The position numbers and the translations under genes were made by a program. This document shows positions 37,738-47,954 of a DNA stretch of 62,719 nt, in pieces. Under the pieces are notes generated by a model. The model had not been told where the DNA came from, ran no database searches, and was given only the letters and a program-made list of their open reading frames with translations. The DNA is from Methylibium sp. (GTDB lineage Bacteria > Pseudomonadota > Gammaproteobacteria > Burkholderiales > Burkholderiaceae_C): assembly GCA_013824165.1 (NCBI GenBank), contig PNNH01000030.1:1-62719 (forward strand), in the 5' to 3' direction. Numbering within the stretch: position 1 is the first letter of the stretch; the number at the start of each line of letters is the position of its first letter.

Positions 37738-38096
37738 GGGCGGCTTTGCGGATCGTGCTTCTGGCGGCGGATGGCGCGGCTGTTGTGGTCCTGCTGATGC
37801 TCCAGGCGCACAGCCTCCTTGCGCGTCACCTGGCCATCGGCCTCGACGCGCTGCTCCATGCGCGCGGTCTTGGCCTGCTGGTGCTGCAGGCGGCGCTGCT
37901 CGCGCGGTGTCAGCTCGCCGCTGGCGACGCCGGACGCTACGCGCTCGGCCTGGCGGGCCTGGCGATTGTCGACACGCTTTTCCTGCGGCGTGGTGGCGGG
38001 ATCGGTCTGGGCCATGGCCTGGCCCATCAGCACGACATAGCCGACCACCGCGACGAAGAAGGTCAGCGCGGTGCTCTTGATGGATAACTTGTTCAT
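37734..38096 (-). CDS. small periplasmic Gln/Arg-rich protein
   Basis: A 120-residue exported protein: signal peptide 1-29 (ending AMA-Q) and a charged, helical body with RQARQAERVASGVASGEL, then EADGQVTRKEAVRLEHQQD and a closing RRQKHD. The repeat-like ADG..T..E and QD..SR..R..KHD pattern is a conserved arrangement in small betaproteobacterial envelope proteins, with no known function. It is translationally coupled to the serine hydrolase lipoprotein (4-base overlap) and divergent from the DUF1800 gene across a 222-base spacer. Confidence 0.72.
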   Translation of the reverse strand: MNKLSIKSTALTFFVAVVGYVVLMGQAMAQTDPATTPQEKRVDNRQARQAERVASGVASGELTPREQRRLQHQQAKTARMEQRVEADGQVTRKEAVRLEHQQDHNSRAIRRQKHDPQSRP

Positions 38097-38318
38097 GCGG
38101 GGGACTCCTGTTTGGGCTGTGCGGCAACAGCGGGCATCGTTGGAAACATCGGGGGCCGGTCCGTCTTCTGCACCGGCCTGCCCCTTGAACCTGGCTCGCC
38201 CGGCCGCCTTACTCAATCCCCGGCGCCCAGGTCGGGATTGGGGCAGCGCCGTAAGAGTCCGCCGTTGCCCCAGTTCAAGCAGCATCACCACGCCAAGCGC
38301 CTGCGCTCCCCGCCCACC

Positions 38319-39659
38319 ATGCATGCCGCCACCCTCGCCGCCCACCGTTTCGGCTATGCCGAGACCAGCTTGCGCGCCCTGCAGGCCGATCCCAAGGCCT
38401 GGGTGCTGGCGCAGTTCCCGGCCACGGGGCCGGCAGCCAATGTCTTCGATGCCCAGGGGCTGGCCGACAGCTCAGCCGCCGTGCGCATCACCCGCGAGGT
38501 GCTGCGCGCCGCGCTGCGTCCACAGGACGGCGATGACAAGGCCCGCCGCGAAGCCCGCCAGGCGCTGCGCCAGATCAACCAGCAAGGCCTGCAGCGGCGC
38601 TGGCAGCACATCATCAGCACCGAGGCGCCGGTGGCCGAGCGCTGGCTGCAGTTCTGGGCCAACCATTTCTGCGTGGCCGCCACCAAAGGCAGCGTGCTGG
38701 GTCTGGTGTGGCCGCATGAGAACGAGGCCATCCGCCCGCATGCGCAGGGCCGTTTCGTCGATCTGCTGAAGGCTTCCACGCTGCACCCTGCGATGCTTCT
38801 GTATCTGGACAACGCGCAGTCGATCGGCCCGGATTCGCGCGCCGGCCAGCGCCGCCAGAAGGGCCTCAACGAGAACCTGGCGCGCGAGCTGCTGGAGCTG
38901 CATACGCTGGGCGTGAATGGTGGCTACACGCAGGCCGACGTCACCGAGACCGCGCGCCTGCTGACCGGCTGGACGGTGCGCTACGCCGCCGACGGCAAAG
39001 CTGGCTTCCAGGCCCCGCTGCATCAGCCCGGGCCCAAGACCATTCTCAGCAAGCGCTATGCCGAAGGCCCGCAGGCGCTGGACGAGCTGCTCATCGACCT
39101 GAGCCGCCACCCGGCCACCGCGCAACACATCGTCACCAAGCTGGCGCGGCATTTCGTCACCGACGATCCGCCCGCGGCGCTGGTGGATGCGGTGGCGGCG
39201 CGCTTTCGGGCCAGCGACGGCGATCTGCGCGCCACGGCACACGCGCTGTTCGAGCATCCGCTGGCCTGGAGCCCCGCGCACGCAGCAAAGTTCAAGCGCC
39301 CGGAAGAGCTTCTGCTGTCGACCCACCGCATGCTGAAGCTGCCCTTCGGCGAAGCCCAGCTGCAGACCGGCGCGCAGGCGGTGCAGGCCATGGGCCAGAG
39401 CCTGGGCCGCGCGCCGTCGCCGCAGGGTTGGCCCGACCGCAGCGAGGACTGGCTGTCGCCCGACGCCCTCTTCAAGCGCGTGCAATGGGCCGAGCGTTTT
39501 GCGGCCAGCCATGCTGACAAGGCGGATGCGCGGCTGCTGGCACAGCTCGCCATGGGCGAAGACCTCAGCGAGTCCACTCAGCAGCAAATCGAGCGCGCCG
39601 AAAGCGGCGCCCAGGCCCTGGCCTTGTGGCTGGTCAGTCCTGAATTCCAGCGGAGATAA
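38319..39659 (+). CDS. DUF1800 family protein
   Basis: A 446-residue protein of the DUF1800 family, recognised by WLQFWANHFCVAA, NENLARELLELHTLGVNGGYTQ and DVTETARLLTGWTV. DUF1800 genes almost always precede a DUF1501 gene, as here (6 bases apart), and the pair is thought to produce exported proteins of unknown role. No signal peptide is obvious with the ATG at 38319; it could use a longer start, since the frame is open upstream, but that section lacks family features. The function of the pair is not known. Confidence 0.88.
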   Translation: MHAATLAAHRFGYAETSLRALQADPKAWVLAQFPATGPAANVFDAQGLADSSAAVRITREVLRAALRPQDGDDKARREARQALRQINQQGLQRRWQHIISTEAPVAERWLQFWANHFCVAATKGSVLGLVWPHENEAIRPHAQGRFVDLLKASTLHPAMLLYLDNAQSIGPDSRAGQRRQKGLNENLARELLELHTLGVNGGYTQADVTETARLLTGWTVRYAADGKAGFQAPLHQPGPKTILSKRYAEGPQALDELLIDLSRHPATAQHIVTKLARHFVTDDPPAALVDAVAARFRASDGDLRATAHALFEHPLAWSPAHAAKFKRPEELLLSTHRMLKLPFGEAQLQTGAQAVQAMGQSLGRAPSPQGWPDRSEDWLSPDALFKRVQWAERFAASHADKADARLLAQLAMGEDLSESTQQQIERAESGAQALALWLVSPEFQRR

Positions 39660-39664
39660 GCACC

Positions 39665-40858
39665 ATGCACCCGACCCACAAGCTGCCGCGTCGCGCGGCC
39701 CTGCAATGGCTGGCCGCCGGCCTCGGTGCGGCCGCCCTGCCTGCCAAGCTGGCGCTGGCCGCCAGCAGCAGCGATGCCGAATCGCCCCGCCTGGTGGTGG
39801 TGATGCTGCGCGGCGCGCTCGACGGCCTCGCCGCCGTGCCCGCGCTGGGCGACCCGGCCTGGGCGGCGCTTCGCGGCCAGGAAGCGCCGCTGCCAAACGC
39901 CCAGCCACCCCGTCCGCTGGACGGCACGATGTTCGCCCTGCATCCGGCGCTGGACACCCTGCATCGCTGGTGGGGCGAGCGCCAGTTGCTGGTGCTGCAC
40001 GCCATTGCCAGCCCCTACCGCGAGCGCTCGCACTTCGATGCCCAGCAACTGCTGGAAAGCGGCGGCGAACGCCCCTTCGCGCTGCAGACCGGCTGGCTGG
40101 GCCGGGCGCTGCATGCCTCGGGCAAGCCAGCGGTGGCGCTGAGCCCGGCCATGCCGGTGGCGCTGCGCGGCTCAGAGCAGGCCAGCACCTGGACGCCCAG
40201 CCGCCGCGGTGCGGACGACGCGGACACGCTGGCTCGCATCGCCCGGCTGTATGGCGATGACCGGCAGCTGGCTGAGGCCTGGTCCAAGGCGCTGGTGCAG
40301 CAAGGCATGGCGCGTGAGGCGGGCATGGCCGAGATGGGCGCTGTCGGCAACGCCAATGGCTTTGCGGCGCTGGCCCGCCAGGCGGGCAGCTTCCTGTCGG
40401 CCGAGCGCGGCTCGCGCGTGGCCTGGCTGGAAGCCGGCGGCTGGGACACCCACTCGCAACAGGCCAACCGCCTGCAGCGCCAGCTCGCCAGCCTGGACGA
40501 AGGCCTGGCCGCGCTGCGCGAATCGCTGAGCGCACACTGGGCGCGAACCACGGTGCTGGTCATGACCGAGTTCGGCCGCACCGCCGTGCTCAACGGCAGC
40601 GGCGGTACCGACCATGGCAGCGGCGGCGTGGCCCTGCTGGCCGGTGGCGCGGTGGCCGGCGGCCGCGTGCTGAGCGACTGGCCGGGCCTGGCCCCGAATC
40701 AGCTGCTGGACGGCCGCGATCTGCGCCCGACCCAGGACATCCGCCGCGTGATCGGCGCCGTGCTTCAGCGCCAGTTCGGGCTGTCGACGACCCAGTTGCA
40801 GGCCGGCGTGCTGCCCGGCGCAGCATCTGCCGAGGGCCTGGCACTTTGGCGCGCTTGA
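39665..40858 (+). CDS. DUF1501 family protein
   Basis: A 397-residue exported protein with a twin-arginine-like signal (PRRAALQWLAAGL, cleavage near ALA) and the DUF1501 hallmarks: VVVMLRGALDGLA near 40-52, RSHFDAQQLLESG, VAWLEAGGWDTH and VMTEFGRTAVLNGSGGTDHG. The fold belongs to the alkaline phosphatase-like superfamily, so a metal-dependent hydrolase role is possible. It is the partner of DUF1800 directly upstream and is likely cotranscribed with it. Confidence 0.9.
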   Translation: MHPTHKLPRRAALQWLAAGLGAAALPAKLALAASSSDAESPRLVVVMLRGALDGLAAVPALGDPAWAALRGQEAPLPNAQPPRPLDGTMFALHPALDTLHRWWGERQLLVLHAIASPYRERSHFDAQQLLESGGERPFALQTGWLGRALHASGKPAVALSPAMPVALRGSEQASTWTPSRRGADDADTLARIARLYGDDRQLAEAWSKALVQQGMAREAGMAEMGAVGNANGFAALARQAGSFLSAERGSRVAWLEAGGWDTHSQQANRLQRQLASLDEGLAALRESLSAHWARTTVLVMTEFGRTAVLNGSGGTDHGSGGVALLAGGAVAGGRVLSDWPGLAPNQLLDGRDLRPTQDIRRVIGAVLQRQFGLSTTQLQAGVLPGAASAEGLALWRA

Positions 40859-40901
40859 GGCGACGCTGGCATCATGAATCGAGCTCCACGCTGAACACAC
40901 C

Positions 40902-41360
40902 ATGAAGAATCGCCCCGACCACCGCCCCCTTCTCGCCGCGCTGTTGCTGGCGCTGTCCAGCCTGGGCGCTGTCACTGCGCAGGCCGCGCCGATCGAAGTG
41001 CCCGACCCCAAGGGCTGGGCCGCACTCACACCGGAGCAGCAGGAAGAGCGGCGCGCCGCGCTGAAGCGCCAGCTGCAGCAGGCCACGCCCGCCGAGCGCC
41101 AGGCTTTCCGCCAGCAGCTGCGCGAGCGCCTGGAAACGCTCAGCCCGCAGGACCGCAAGGCGCTGGCGGCCCAGACCCGCGACCGCTGGGAAGCACTGAG
41201 CCCCGAGCAGCGACAGCGCCTGATGGACGAGCGCCGCGAGCAGATCAAGGGCATGACGCCCGAGCAGCGCCGCGAGCTGGTGCAGCAGCGCCGTGCGATG
41301 CTGGAGAAGCTGAGCCCCGAGGAGCGCCGCGCCTTGCGCGAGAAGCTGCCCCGGGACTGA
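40902..41360 (+). CDS. DUF3106 periplasmic protein
   Basis: A 152-residue exported protein (signal about 1-29, ending AQAA) with tandem repeats of the type W..L.PEQ......L....Q.....R: GWAALTPEQQEERRAAL, ERLETLSPQDRKAL, RWEALSPEQRQRL, GMTPEQRREL, KLSPEERRAL. DUF3106 proteins accompany ECF sigma genes in Burkholderiales, as here, 12 bases upstream. It is a candidate envelope-stress or metal-sensing partner, but its role is unknown. Confidence 0.88.
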   Translation: MKNRPDHRPLLAALLLALSSLGAVTAQAAPIEVPDPKGWAALTPEQQEERRAALKRQLQQATPAERQAFRQQLRERLETLSPQDRKALAAQTRDRWEALSPEQRQRLMDERREQIKGMTPEQRRELVQQRRAMLEKLSPEERRALREKLPRD

Positions 41361-41372
41361 AGAAGGACAGCG

Positions 41373-42017
41373 ATGTTCGACCCTGCAAGCGAAACCCCGG
41401 TGCTGGAGCTCAAGCCCCCTGCCGCACGCCCACGCAGCCGGCTGACGCGCTGGCTGGGCCAGCTGGCACCGCCGCCCAAGGACTGGGCGCTGTGGCACGG
41501 CGCCTGTGCGGGCAATGCCGAATCCGCTGCGGCGCTGGTGCGCATGCTGACCCCCCAGGCCCTGGGCCTGGCCATGCAGCTGCTGCGCCAGCGCGCCGAT
41601 GCCGAGGACGTGGTGCAGGAATCCTTTCTGCGCCTGTGGAGCAGCCGCCCGAGCGACAGCCAGGGGGCGACGCTGGCGACCTTCTTCAACACCATCGTCA
41701 TCAACCGCTGCAAGAGCCTGCTGACGCAGCGCCGTGAGCTGGCCACCGAACCCGAGGCCCTGGCCGAGCTGTCCGACGCGCAGCAGCCCGCGCATGGGTG
41801 TGAGCCCCAAGGCCTGCAGCAAGCCGAGCGGCTGCGCGAGGTCTTGCGAGGCCTGCCGGCACGCCAACGCATGGCGCTGGCCATGTGGGCCTATGCCGAT
41901 GCCTCGGTGCCCGAGATCGCCGCAGCATTGGAGATCGACAGCAATGCAGCCCACCAGCTGCTTCACCGCGCCAAGCAGACCATGAAGCTGCGACTGGCCC
42001 AGGGAGAACCTTCATGA
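41373..42017 (+). CDS. ECF-type RNA polymerase sigma factor
   Basis: A 214-residue sigma-70 family protein: region 2 at about 60-120 (AMQLLRQRADAEDVVQESFLRLW) and region 4 at about 155-205 (LPARQRMALAMWAYADASVPEIAAAL, EIDSNAAHQLLHRAKQTMK). The N-terminal extension of about 40 residues is unusual but common in this subgroup. It lies between the DUF3106 gene and a small membrane protein whose start overlaps its stop (ATGA), the layout of a sigma factor with a membrane regulator. Target genes are not known. Confidence 0.92.
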   Translation: MFDPASETPVLELKPPAARPRSRLTRWLGQLAPPPKDWALWHGACAGNAESAAALVRMLTPQALGLAMQLLRQRADAEDVVQESFLRLWSSRPSDSQGATLATFFNTIVINRCKSLLTQRRELATEPEALAELSDAQQPAHGCEPQGLQQAERLREVLRGLPARQRMALAMWAYADASVPEIAAALEIDSNAAHQLLHRAKQTMKLRLAQGEPS

Positions 42018-42364
42018 ATCATAACCACACCCAAGCTGACGCGAACGCGGACGATGATCTGGCACTGCGCCAGGCCTTGCACCAGGCCCGCGCGCCGGCC
42101 GCCGACAGCCAGGCCTTGCAGCAGCGCGTGCTGGCGCAATGGCAACAGCGCCATGCGCAGCAGCCGCCGCCTGGCCAGCCCACCCTGCTGGCCGCCGGCC
42201 CGGCCCTGCTGCTTGGCCAGACGCGCCGCCAGCGCATGGCGCGCGCCTTGGTCGTGCTGGCGCTGGGGGTGGCACTGGCAGCTTGGTGGCTGCGCCCCGA
42301 TCCCGCGCTGAACGAGCTGCTGCAGCCGGACGTGCTGTCGCAGATGGGCATGGGCGAAATTTGA
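42014..42364 (+). CDS. small membrane protein coupled to the sigma factor (DUF3619-like)
   Basis: A 116-residue protein with a soluble N-terminal part (about 1-70, starting LALRQALHQARAPA) and a single transmembrane helix at about 76-95 (ARALVVLALGVALAAWWL), ending in a short tail. The plan resembles DUF3619 proteins or anti-sigma partners, with a cytoplasmic N terminus able to bind sigma. The ATG overlaps the sigma stop by four bases. It probably restrains the sigma factor, but this is inference from position and topology. Confidence 0.72.
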   Translation: MNHNHTQADANADDDLALRQALHQARAPAADSQALQQRVLAQWQQRHAQQPPPGQPTLLAAGPALLLGQTRRQRMARALVVLALGVALAAWWLRPDPALNELLQPDVLSQMGMGEI

Positions 42365-42431
42365 CGGCTGCCAACCAGCCCCTGTCGCGCAGGCGATGGC
42401 CGGCGCCGCGGGCCTGTCTATAGTCCGGCGC

Positions 42432-42926
42432 ATGAGCGCACCAGAATCAAGACTTGCCTTCGAAGATTTCCAGGTCGGCCGCGTGTTCGAGTTCGGCGGC
42501 CGGCACGTGGACCGCGACGAGGTGCTGGCCTTCGCCGCCGCCTACGACCCGCAGCCCTTTCACCTGGACGAAGAGGCCGCCAATGCCTCGGTGCTGGGCG
42601 GCCTGTCGGCCAGCGGCTGGCACACCTGCGCGATGACCATGCGCATGATGTGCGACGGTTATCTGCTGAACTCCACCAGCCAAGGATCGCCAGGGCTGGA
42701 CAACATCCGCTGGCTCAAGCCGGTGCGCCCCGGCGACACCCTCAGCGTACGCATGAGCATCCTGGAAGCACGGACCAGCAAGAACCGGCCGCAGATCGGC
42801 CTGGTGCGATCGCAATGGGAGGTGCGCAACCAGCATGGCGACACCGTGATGACGATGGAAGGCTGGGGCATGTTCGGCCGGCGCGAGGCCGTTTCCGGCG
42901 CCGAGGTGCCGCCGCCCGCCGGCTGA
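42432..42926 (+). CDS. MaoC-family (R)-hydratase
   Basis: A 164-residue hot-dog-fold protein of the MaoC-like dehydratase family. The FEDFQVGRVFEFGGRHVDRDEV start, the hydratase motif around AAYDPQPFHLDEEAA (D and H pair near residues 39-44) and SASGWHTCAM match (R)-specific enoyl-CoA hydratases. It likely hydrates an enoyl-CoA or acts in side-chain metabolism. The ATG at 42432 is preceded by a C/G-rich sequence without a strong ribosome-binding site. It stands between the sigma operon and the S33 peptidase gene. Confidence 0.85.
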   Translation: MSAPESRLAFEDFQVGRVFEFGGRHVDRDEVLAFAAAYDPQPFHLDEEAANASVLGGLSASGWHTCAMTMRMMCDGYLLNSTSQGSPGLDNIRWLKPVRPGDTLSVRMSILEARTSKNRPQIGLVRSQWEVRNQHGDTVMTMEGWGMFGRREAVSGAEVPPPAG

Positions 42927-43023
42927 TCTCCGCCATCCATCCGCGCCGGCTGCCATTCGCGACAGCGGCGCCACCGTGAAGACATGGCTGCGCTGACAAT
43001 CCGCCCGACCTTGAAAAGGACGG

Positions 43024-44576
43024 ATGCCCATGACGTTAGCTCTTCTGTTGCGCAGCCCCGCTGGCCGACCGCCGCGGCGCCCTGCGCTGACCCTTGCCGC
43101 GGCGGCCGCGATGCTGCTGACCCTGCTGTCGGCCGCCACGCCCACGCTGGCCGCCAGTCCGGCGGACGAGACCGGCCCGACCAAGCCCTGCCGTGTCGAG
43201 GGCTGGCCCAATGAGCTGCGATGCGGCCAGGTCGAACGGCCGCTGAACCCGGCCGAGCCGCAGGGCCGCAAAATCAGCGTGCACTACCTGCTGGTACCGG
43301 CCAAGTCGCGCAGCAAGCTGCCCGACCCCATCGTGCTGTTCGCCGGCGGCCCGGGCCAGAGCGCCACGCGCCTGGCACCGAAGATGATCAGCGGCCTCTC
43401 GGGGCTGAACAACCGCCGCGACCTGGTCTTCATCGACCAGCGCGGCACCGGCCTGTCGGCGCCGCTGCAATGCCCTGATGCGCGCAGCTTGCCGATGACC
43501 GAGGCCATGAGCAGTGCGGGCCAGCTGCGCCAGTTGCAGCGCTGCCAGGTCGAGCTGGAGAAGCTGCCGCATGGCGATCTGCGCTTCTACACGACGACCG
43601 TGGCAATGCAGGACTTCGAAGCGGTGCGCCAGCAGCTGGGCGTGCAGCGCTGGAACCTGATCGGCGCGTCCTACGGCACGCGCGCCGCGTTGGAATATCA
43701 GCGCCAGTTCCCGCAGGCGGTGCGCCGCACGCTGCTGGACGGCATGGCGCCGCCCGACCAGACCCTGCCCGAGAGCATGTCGGCCGATGCCCAGGCGGCG
43801 CTGGACCGCATGTTCGGCGCCTGCGAAGAAGACGCACGCTGCACCCAGGCCTACCCGCAGCTGCGCACGCGCTGGCAGCAGCTGCTGCAAAGCCTGCCGC
43901 GCGAGGTGAGCCTGCCCCAGCCGCTGACCGGCGCGCCGGAGCGCGTGATGCTGGAACGTGAAGCCCTGCTGCGCGCGGTGCGCCTGCCCCTGTACGCACC
44001 GGCGATGAGCGCCGCGCTGCCAGCGGCTCTGCATGCCGCCACGCAAGGCCGCTTCGAAGGCCTGGCCGGGCTGGCCAGCGGTCTGGGCCTGTCGGGCAAG
44101 GATCGCTTGTTCGAAGGCATGCACTTCTCGGTGATCTGTGCAGAGGACGGGCCGCGCCTGGCGCCCGAGGGCAAGGCCGCCGCCAGCCGCGATTTCGGCG
44201 AGGCCGATGCACGCCTGTACCGCCAGGTCTGCGCGCAATGGCCACGCGGCGAAGTGCCGGCTGCGTTCTACAAGATCTCGGCTGCGCAGAGCCCGGTGCT
44301 GCTGCTCAGCGGCGGCGCCGACCCGGTGACGCCGCCGCGCCATGGACAGCGCATGGCCGAAGCGCTTGGCGCCAAGGCCCTGCATCTCGTGGCGCCGAAC
44401 GCCGGCCACGGTGTGATGCGCACGGCCTGCCTGCGCGAGCCGCTGCTGCGCTTCTTCAACGCCGCCAGCGATGACGAAGCGCTGGCGCTGAAAGCCGATT
44501 GCCTGGAGCGCATGCCACGCGCCCTGCCCTTCATCCCCCCCGGCACACCCAAGCCAGCCGCCAGCGAGGTTTCCAA

Positions 44577-44580
<4 letters not shown>
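43024..44580 (+). CDS. S33-type alpha/beta-hydrolase peptidase, exported
   Basis: A 518-residue secreted hydrolase: signal peptide about 1-45, alpha/beta-hydrolase core with the nucleophile in GASYGTRA near residue 220, FAGGPGQSA oxyanion region, and a TAP-like C-terminal domain with GGADPVTP (Asp) and APNAGHGV (His). It is likely a periplasmic proline-iminopeptidase or tripeptidyl-type enzyme. Its stop overlaps the ABC ATPase start (ATGA), so its expression is coupled to the NatAB-like exporter; the two may handle the same peptide or envelope product. Confidence 0.86.
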
Positions 44581-45397
<817 letters not shown>

Positions 45398-45401
<4 letters not shown>

Positions 45402-46582
45402 ACCCGCAGAAATCCTTCGCCCACTACCTGGGCCTGGTGTTCCGCAAGGAGCTGCTCGATGCGCTGCGCGACCGCCGCACGCTGATGCGCACGCTGCTGC
45501 CCATGCTCTTCATGGGTCCGTTGATGATCTTCGCGCTGTCGGCCTTCATCGGTTCGCTGGAGGAGCGCGCCGAGAAGCGCGAGCTGCTGATCGAAAACAT
45601 CGCCGCAGCGCCCAGCCTGCAGAACTATCTGGAACGCCAGGGCTACACGATCAAGGCGCCGCCCGCGGACTATGAGGAACAGCTGCGAAAGACGCGCCTG
45701 CTGGAAGCGGTGGTGCGCGTCCCGGCCGACTTCGAAGCCAAGCTGCAGGCGGCCGAGCAGCCGGTGCTGCAGATCGTCAGCGACAGCGGCAACCAGCGCG
45801 CCGAGATCAGCGCACGCCAGGCCACCCGAGTGCTGCAGGGCTTCGAGCGCGAGCGAGTCTCGCTGACGCTGATGCTGCGCGGCATCACGCCCGATCTGCT
45901 CAAGCCGCTGGAGGTGGACGACATCAACCTGGCCGGCCAGCAGGCACGCGGCGCACAGCTGACCGCGATGATCCCGATGCTGATCATCATGGCCGTGCTG
46001 ATGGGCGCGCTGACGGCGGCGCTGGACAGCACCGCCGGCGAGCGCGAGCGCGGCTCGCTGGAGCCGCTGCTGATGAACCCGGTGCCTGGCTTCGCGCTGG
46101 TGGGCGGCAAGTGGGCCGCCGTGGCCCTGCTAGGCGTGGCGGTGGCGTTGGCGGCGATCTTCAGCTTCGTGCCCTCGCAGCTGCTGATCCGCAACGACGA
46201 GCTGAAGGCGATGTTCCAGTTCGGCGTCGGCGAGGCGCTGCGCAGCTGGCTGCTGCTGCTGCCGCTGAGCGCCAGCTGCGCGGCCATGCTGATGGCGATG
46301 GCCATCCGCACCAAGACCTTCAAGGAAGCCCAGGCCAGTGCCGGCCTGCTGGTCAGCCTGTTCGGCCTGACGCCGCTGATCGCGCTGCTGAACCCCGGCG
46401 GCGAGCAGGGCTGGTACCTCTGGGTGCCAGGTCTTGCCCAGACCACGCTGATGAATATGGTCATCAAGGGCGACCCGCTGCTGTGGAGCAAGGTGGCACC
46501 CTCGCTGGCGGTCAGCGCGCTGCTGACACTGGCGTCGCTGGCCCTGGTGGTGCGCTCGATGAAGCAGGCCGTGGCGCGCTGA
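45398..46582 (+). CDS. ABC-2 permease (NatB-like)
   Basis: A 394-residue permease with an N-terminal helix (about 25-50), a large periplasmic section (about 55-180) and five to six helices in the C-terminal half (about 185-390), including PMLIIMAVLMGALTAALDSTAGERERGSLEPLL, typical of NatB/ABC-2 permeases. It partners the NatA-like ATPase (ATGA overlap) for export of Na+ or another substrate. It ends the three-gene run. Confidence 0.88.
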
Positions 46583-46671
46583 GCTCGCCGACAGGCATGG
46601 GCGGCAGCCTTTCGGTCAATCGACCGTGAGGCTGCCGCTTTCGCTTTTGACGCCGGCGGCGGCGCAGGCGC

Positions 46672-47043
46672 TCAGTGGCACTGAGCCAGCACGCGCTGCA
46701 CTTCGCCCTGCCAGGGCAGCATGTGCACGATTTCGTTGAGCTGGCGCACCGATTCCATCGGAGCCAGCACATCGCCCGCGGTGTTGACCAGTTGCATATT
46801 GGTGATGAGCGCCATCGGATCGGCGATCGCCACAACGCCGTAGGACAGGCACACCCAATCCCAGGCCACGCCCGCCGCACCACGCTCGGACTCGCCGAAC
46901 CAAAGGGTTTGCCCGGAGGCTGGGCGGCTGGCGTCGCCCGTGACCAACACGCGGGTGCTCAGATGTGCAAAATGAAGACGCGGCGCGCGGTGTGCATCAC
47001 ACAAAACACGCGGCCATGCGTAGACAATCCAGGCAGGAGTCAT
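46672..47043 (-). CDS. conserved hypothetical protein
   Basis: A 123-residue protein without signal or membrane segments. The central AAGVAWDWVCLSYGVVAIADP and NTAGDVLAPMESVRQLNEIVHMLPWQ segments look like a conserved Burkholderiales family, function unknown. I start at ATG 47043 (MTPAWIVY), where the conserved part begins, since an upstream start would reach into the luxR-type promoter region. It is divergent from the LuxR-type gene, and the 165-base spacer carries a lux-box-like dyad. Confidence 0.65.
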   Translation of the reverse strand: MTPAWIVYAWPRVLCDAHRAPRLHFAHLSTRVLVTGDASRPASGQTLWFGESERGAAGVAWDWVCLSYGVVAIADPMALITNMQLVNTAGDVLAPMESVRQLNEIVHMLPWQGEVQRVLAQCH

Positions 47044-47123
47044 CTCGTTTGATGAAGTTGAGGGTATAGGGGCCTGAGTGAAGCCCGGTGTCATGAGTTT
47101 CGGCAGACGCACGCAATGTCGCT

Positions 47124-47143
47124 AGCTGTAAACCTTGTCAGGG
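47124..47143. promoter_or_regulatory. lux-box-like CT-N12-AG site upstream of the luxR-type gene
   Basis: CTG at 47126-47128 and CAG at 47139-47141 form the CT-N12-AG spacing of LuxR-type binding sites, 66 bases upstream of the LuxR start. Outer dyad positions do not match, so it is a partial site. It could serve the LuxR gene and the divergent unknown gene. Confidence 0.42.
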
Positions 47144-47208
47144 ATACTCAGGGGAGCAGGCCTTGCTTTGGGCCTGGCGTGAATCCATCAAACAACCGGA
47201 TTTGATCG

Positions 47209-47928
47209 ATGCTGCACGGGGGTTACCAGTCAGTGCTAGAAGCCCGCTCGCGCGAAGAATTTCGCGGCGAGGTGATTCGGTTCGCGCAGGGCTTGGGGTT
47301 TGATACCGTGTCGGCCACGGCGGTTCAAGACCAGACCCTCGGCTCGGCTCATTTCGAAGGCGTGGACAACATTCCTCAGAGCTTCCTGGATCGGTTTGAG
47401 AACACGGCGATCTGGCATGTCGATCCGGTCGCACAGCACTGCAAGAAGAGCAGCATGCCGCTGGTTTGGGACCGTGCAACGTACGTTAAGTCCGGTCTGG
47501 AAAACCAGTGGGAAGAGCAGGCAGCCTATGGGTTTCGAGCAGGTATCGGCGTCGCTCTACATATGCCTGAAGGGCGCCATTTCTTCCTTGGGGCCGATTG
47601 GAGCGACGGCCTGCCCAATGACGCTTCCTCCCTGACGCGAGTCGTGGCCGACTTGCAACTCTTCGCGGTCCATGCACAAGAGGCAGCTTGGCGACTGCTA
47701 ATGCCCGCCGCATTTGCCCCACCTTCGCAAACGGCCCATCTAACCCCGCGCGAACTCGAGTGCCTGCGCTGGACGATGGAGGGTAAGACCGCCTGGGAAG
47801 TCGGTACGATTCTGAGTATCAGCGAGCGTACAGCTGTTCTTCACATCAACAATGCCATGCGCAAGCTCGATTGCTCCAGCAAGCATCAGGCCGTTCTAAA
47901 GGCACTCAGATTGGGCCTGATCCGCTGA
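47209..47928 (+). CDS. LuxR-family regulator with autoinducer-binding domain (solo)
   Basis: A 239-residue quorum-type regulator: autoinducer-binding domain (about 8-160) and a LuxR helix-turn-helix at about 175-235 (LTPRELECLRWTMEGKTAWEVGTIL). The invariant D-P-V is D72-P73-V74 and W87 and G112 fit other ligand-pocket positions; by eye, the aromatic pair W57/Y61 of TraR corresponds to F59 and F63. No luxI is seen in the window, so it is a solo here. It lies 116 bases upstream of the leader-peptide gene, and lux-box-like dyads precede both genes. The gene is less GC-rich than its neighbours. Confidence 0.9.
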   Translation: MLHGGYQSVLEARSREEFRGEVIRFAQGLGFDTVSATAVQDQTLGSAHFEGVDNIPQSFLDRFENTAIWHVDPVAQHCKKSSMPLVWDRATYVKSGLENQWEEQAAYGFRAGIGVALHMPEGRHFFLGADWSDGLPNDASSLTRVVADLQLFAVHAQEAAWRLLMPAAFAPPSQTAHLTPRELECLRWTMEGKTAWEVGTILSISERTAVLHINNAMRKLDCSSKHQAVLKALRLGLIR

Positions 47929-47954
47929 CGCAAACGGCTCACAAACTGCGACAG

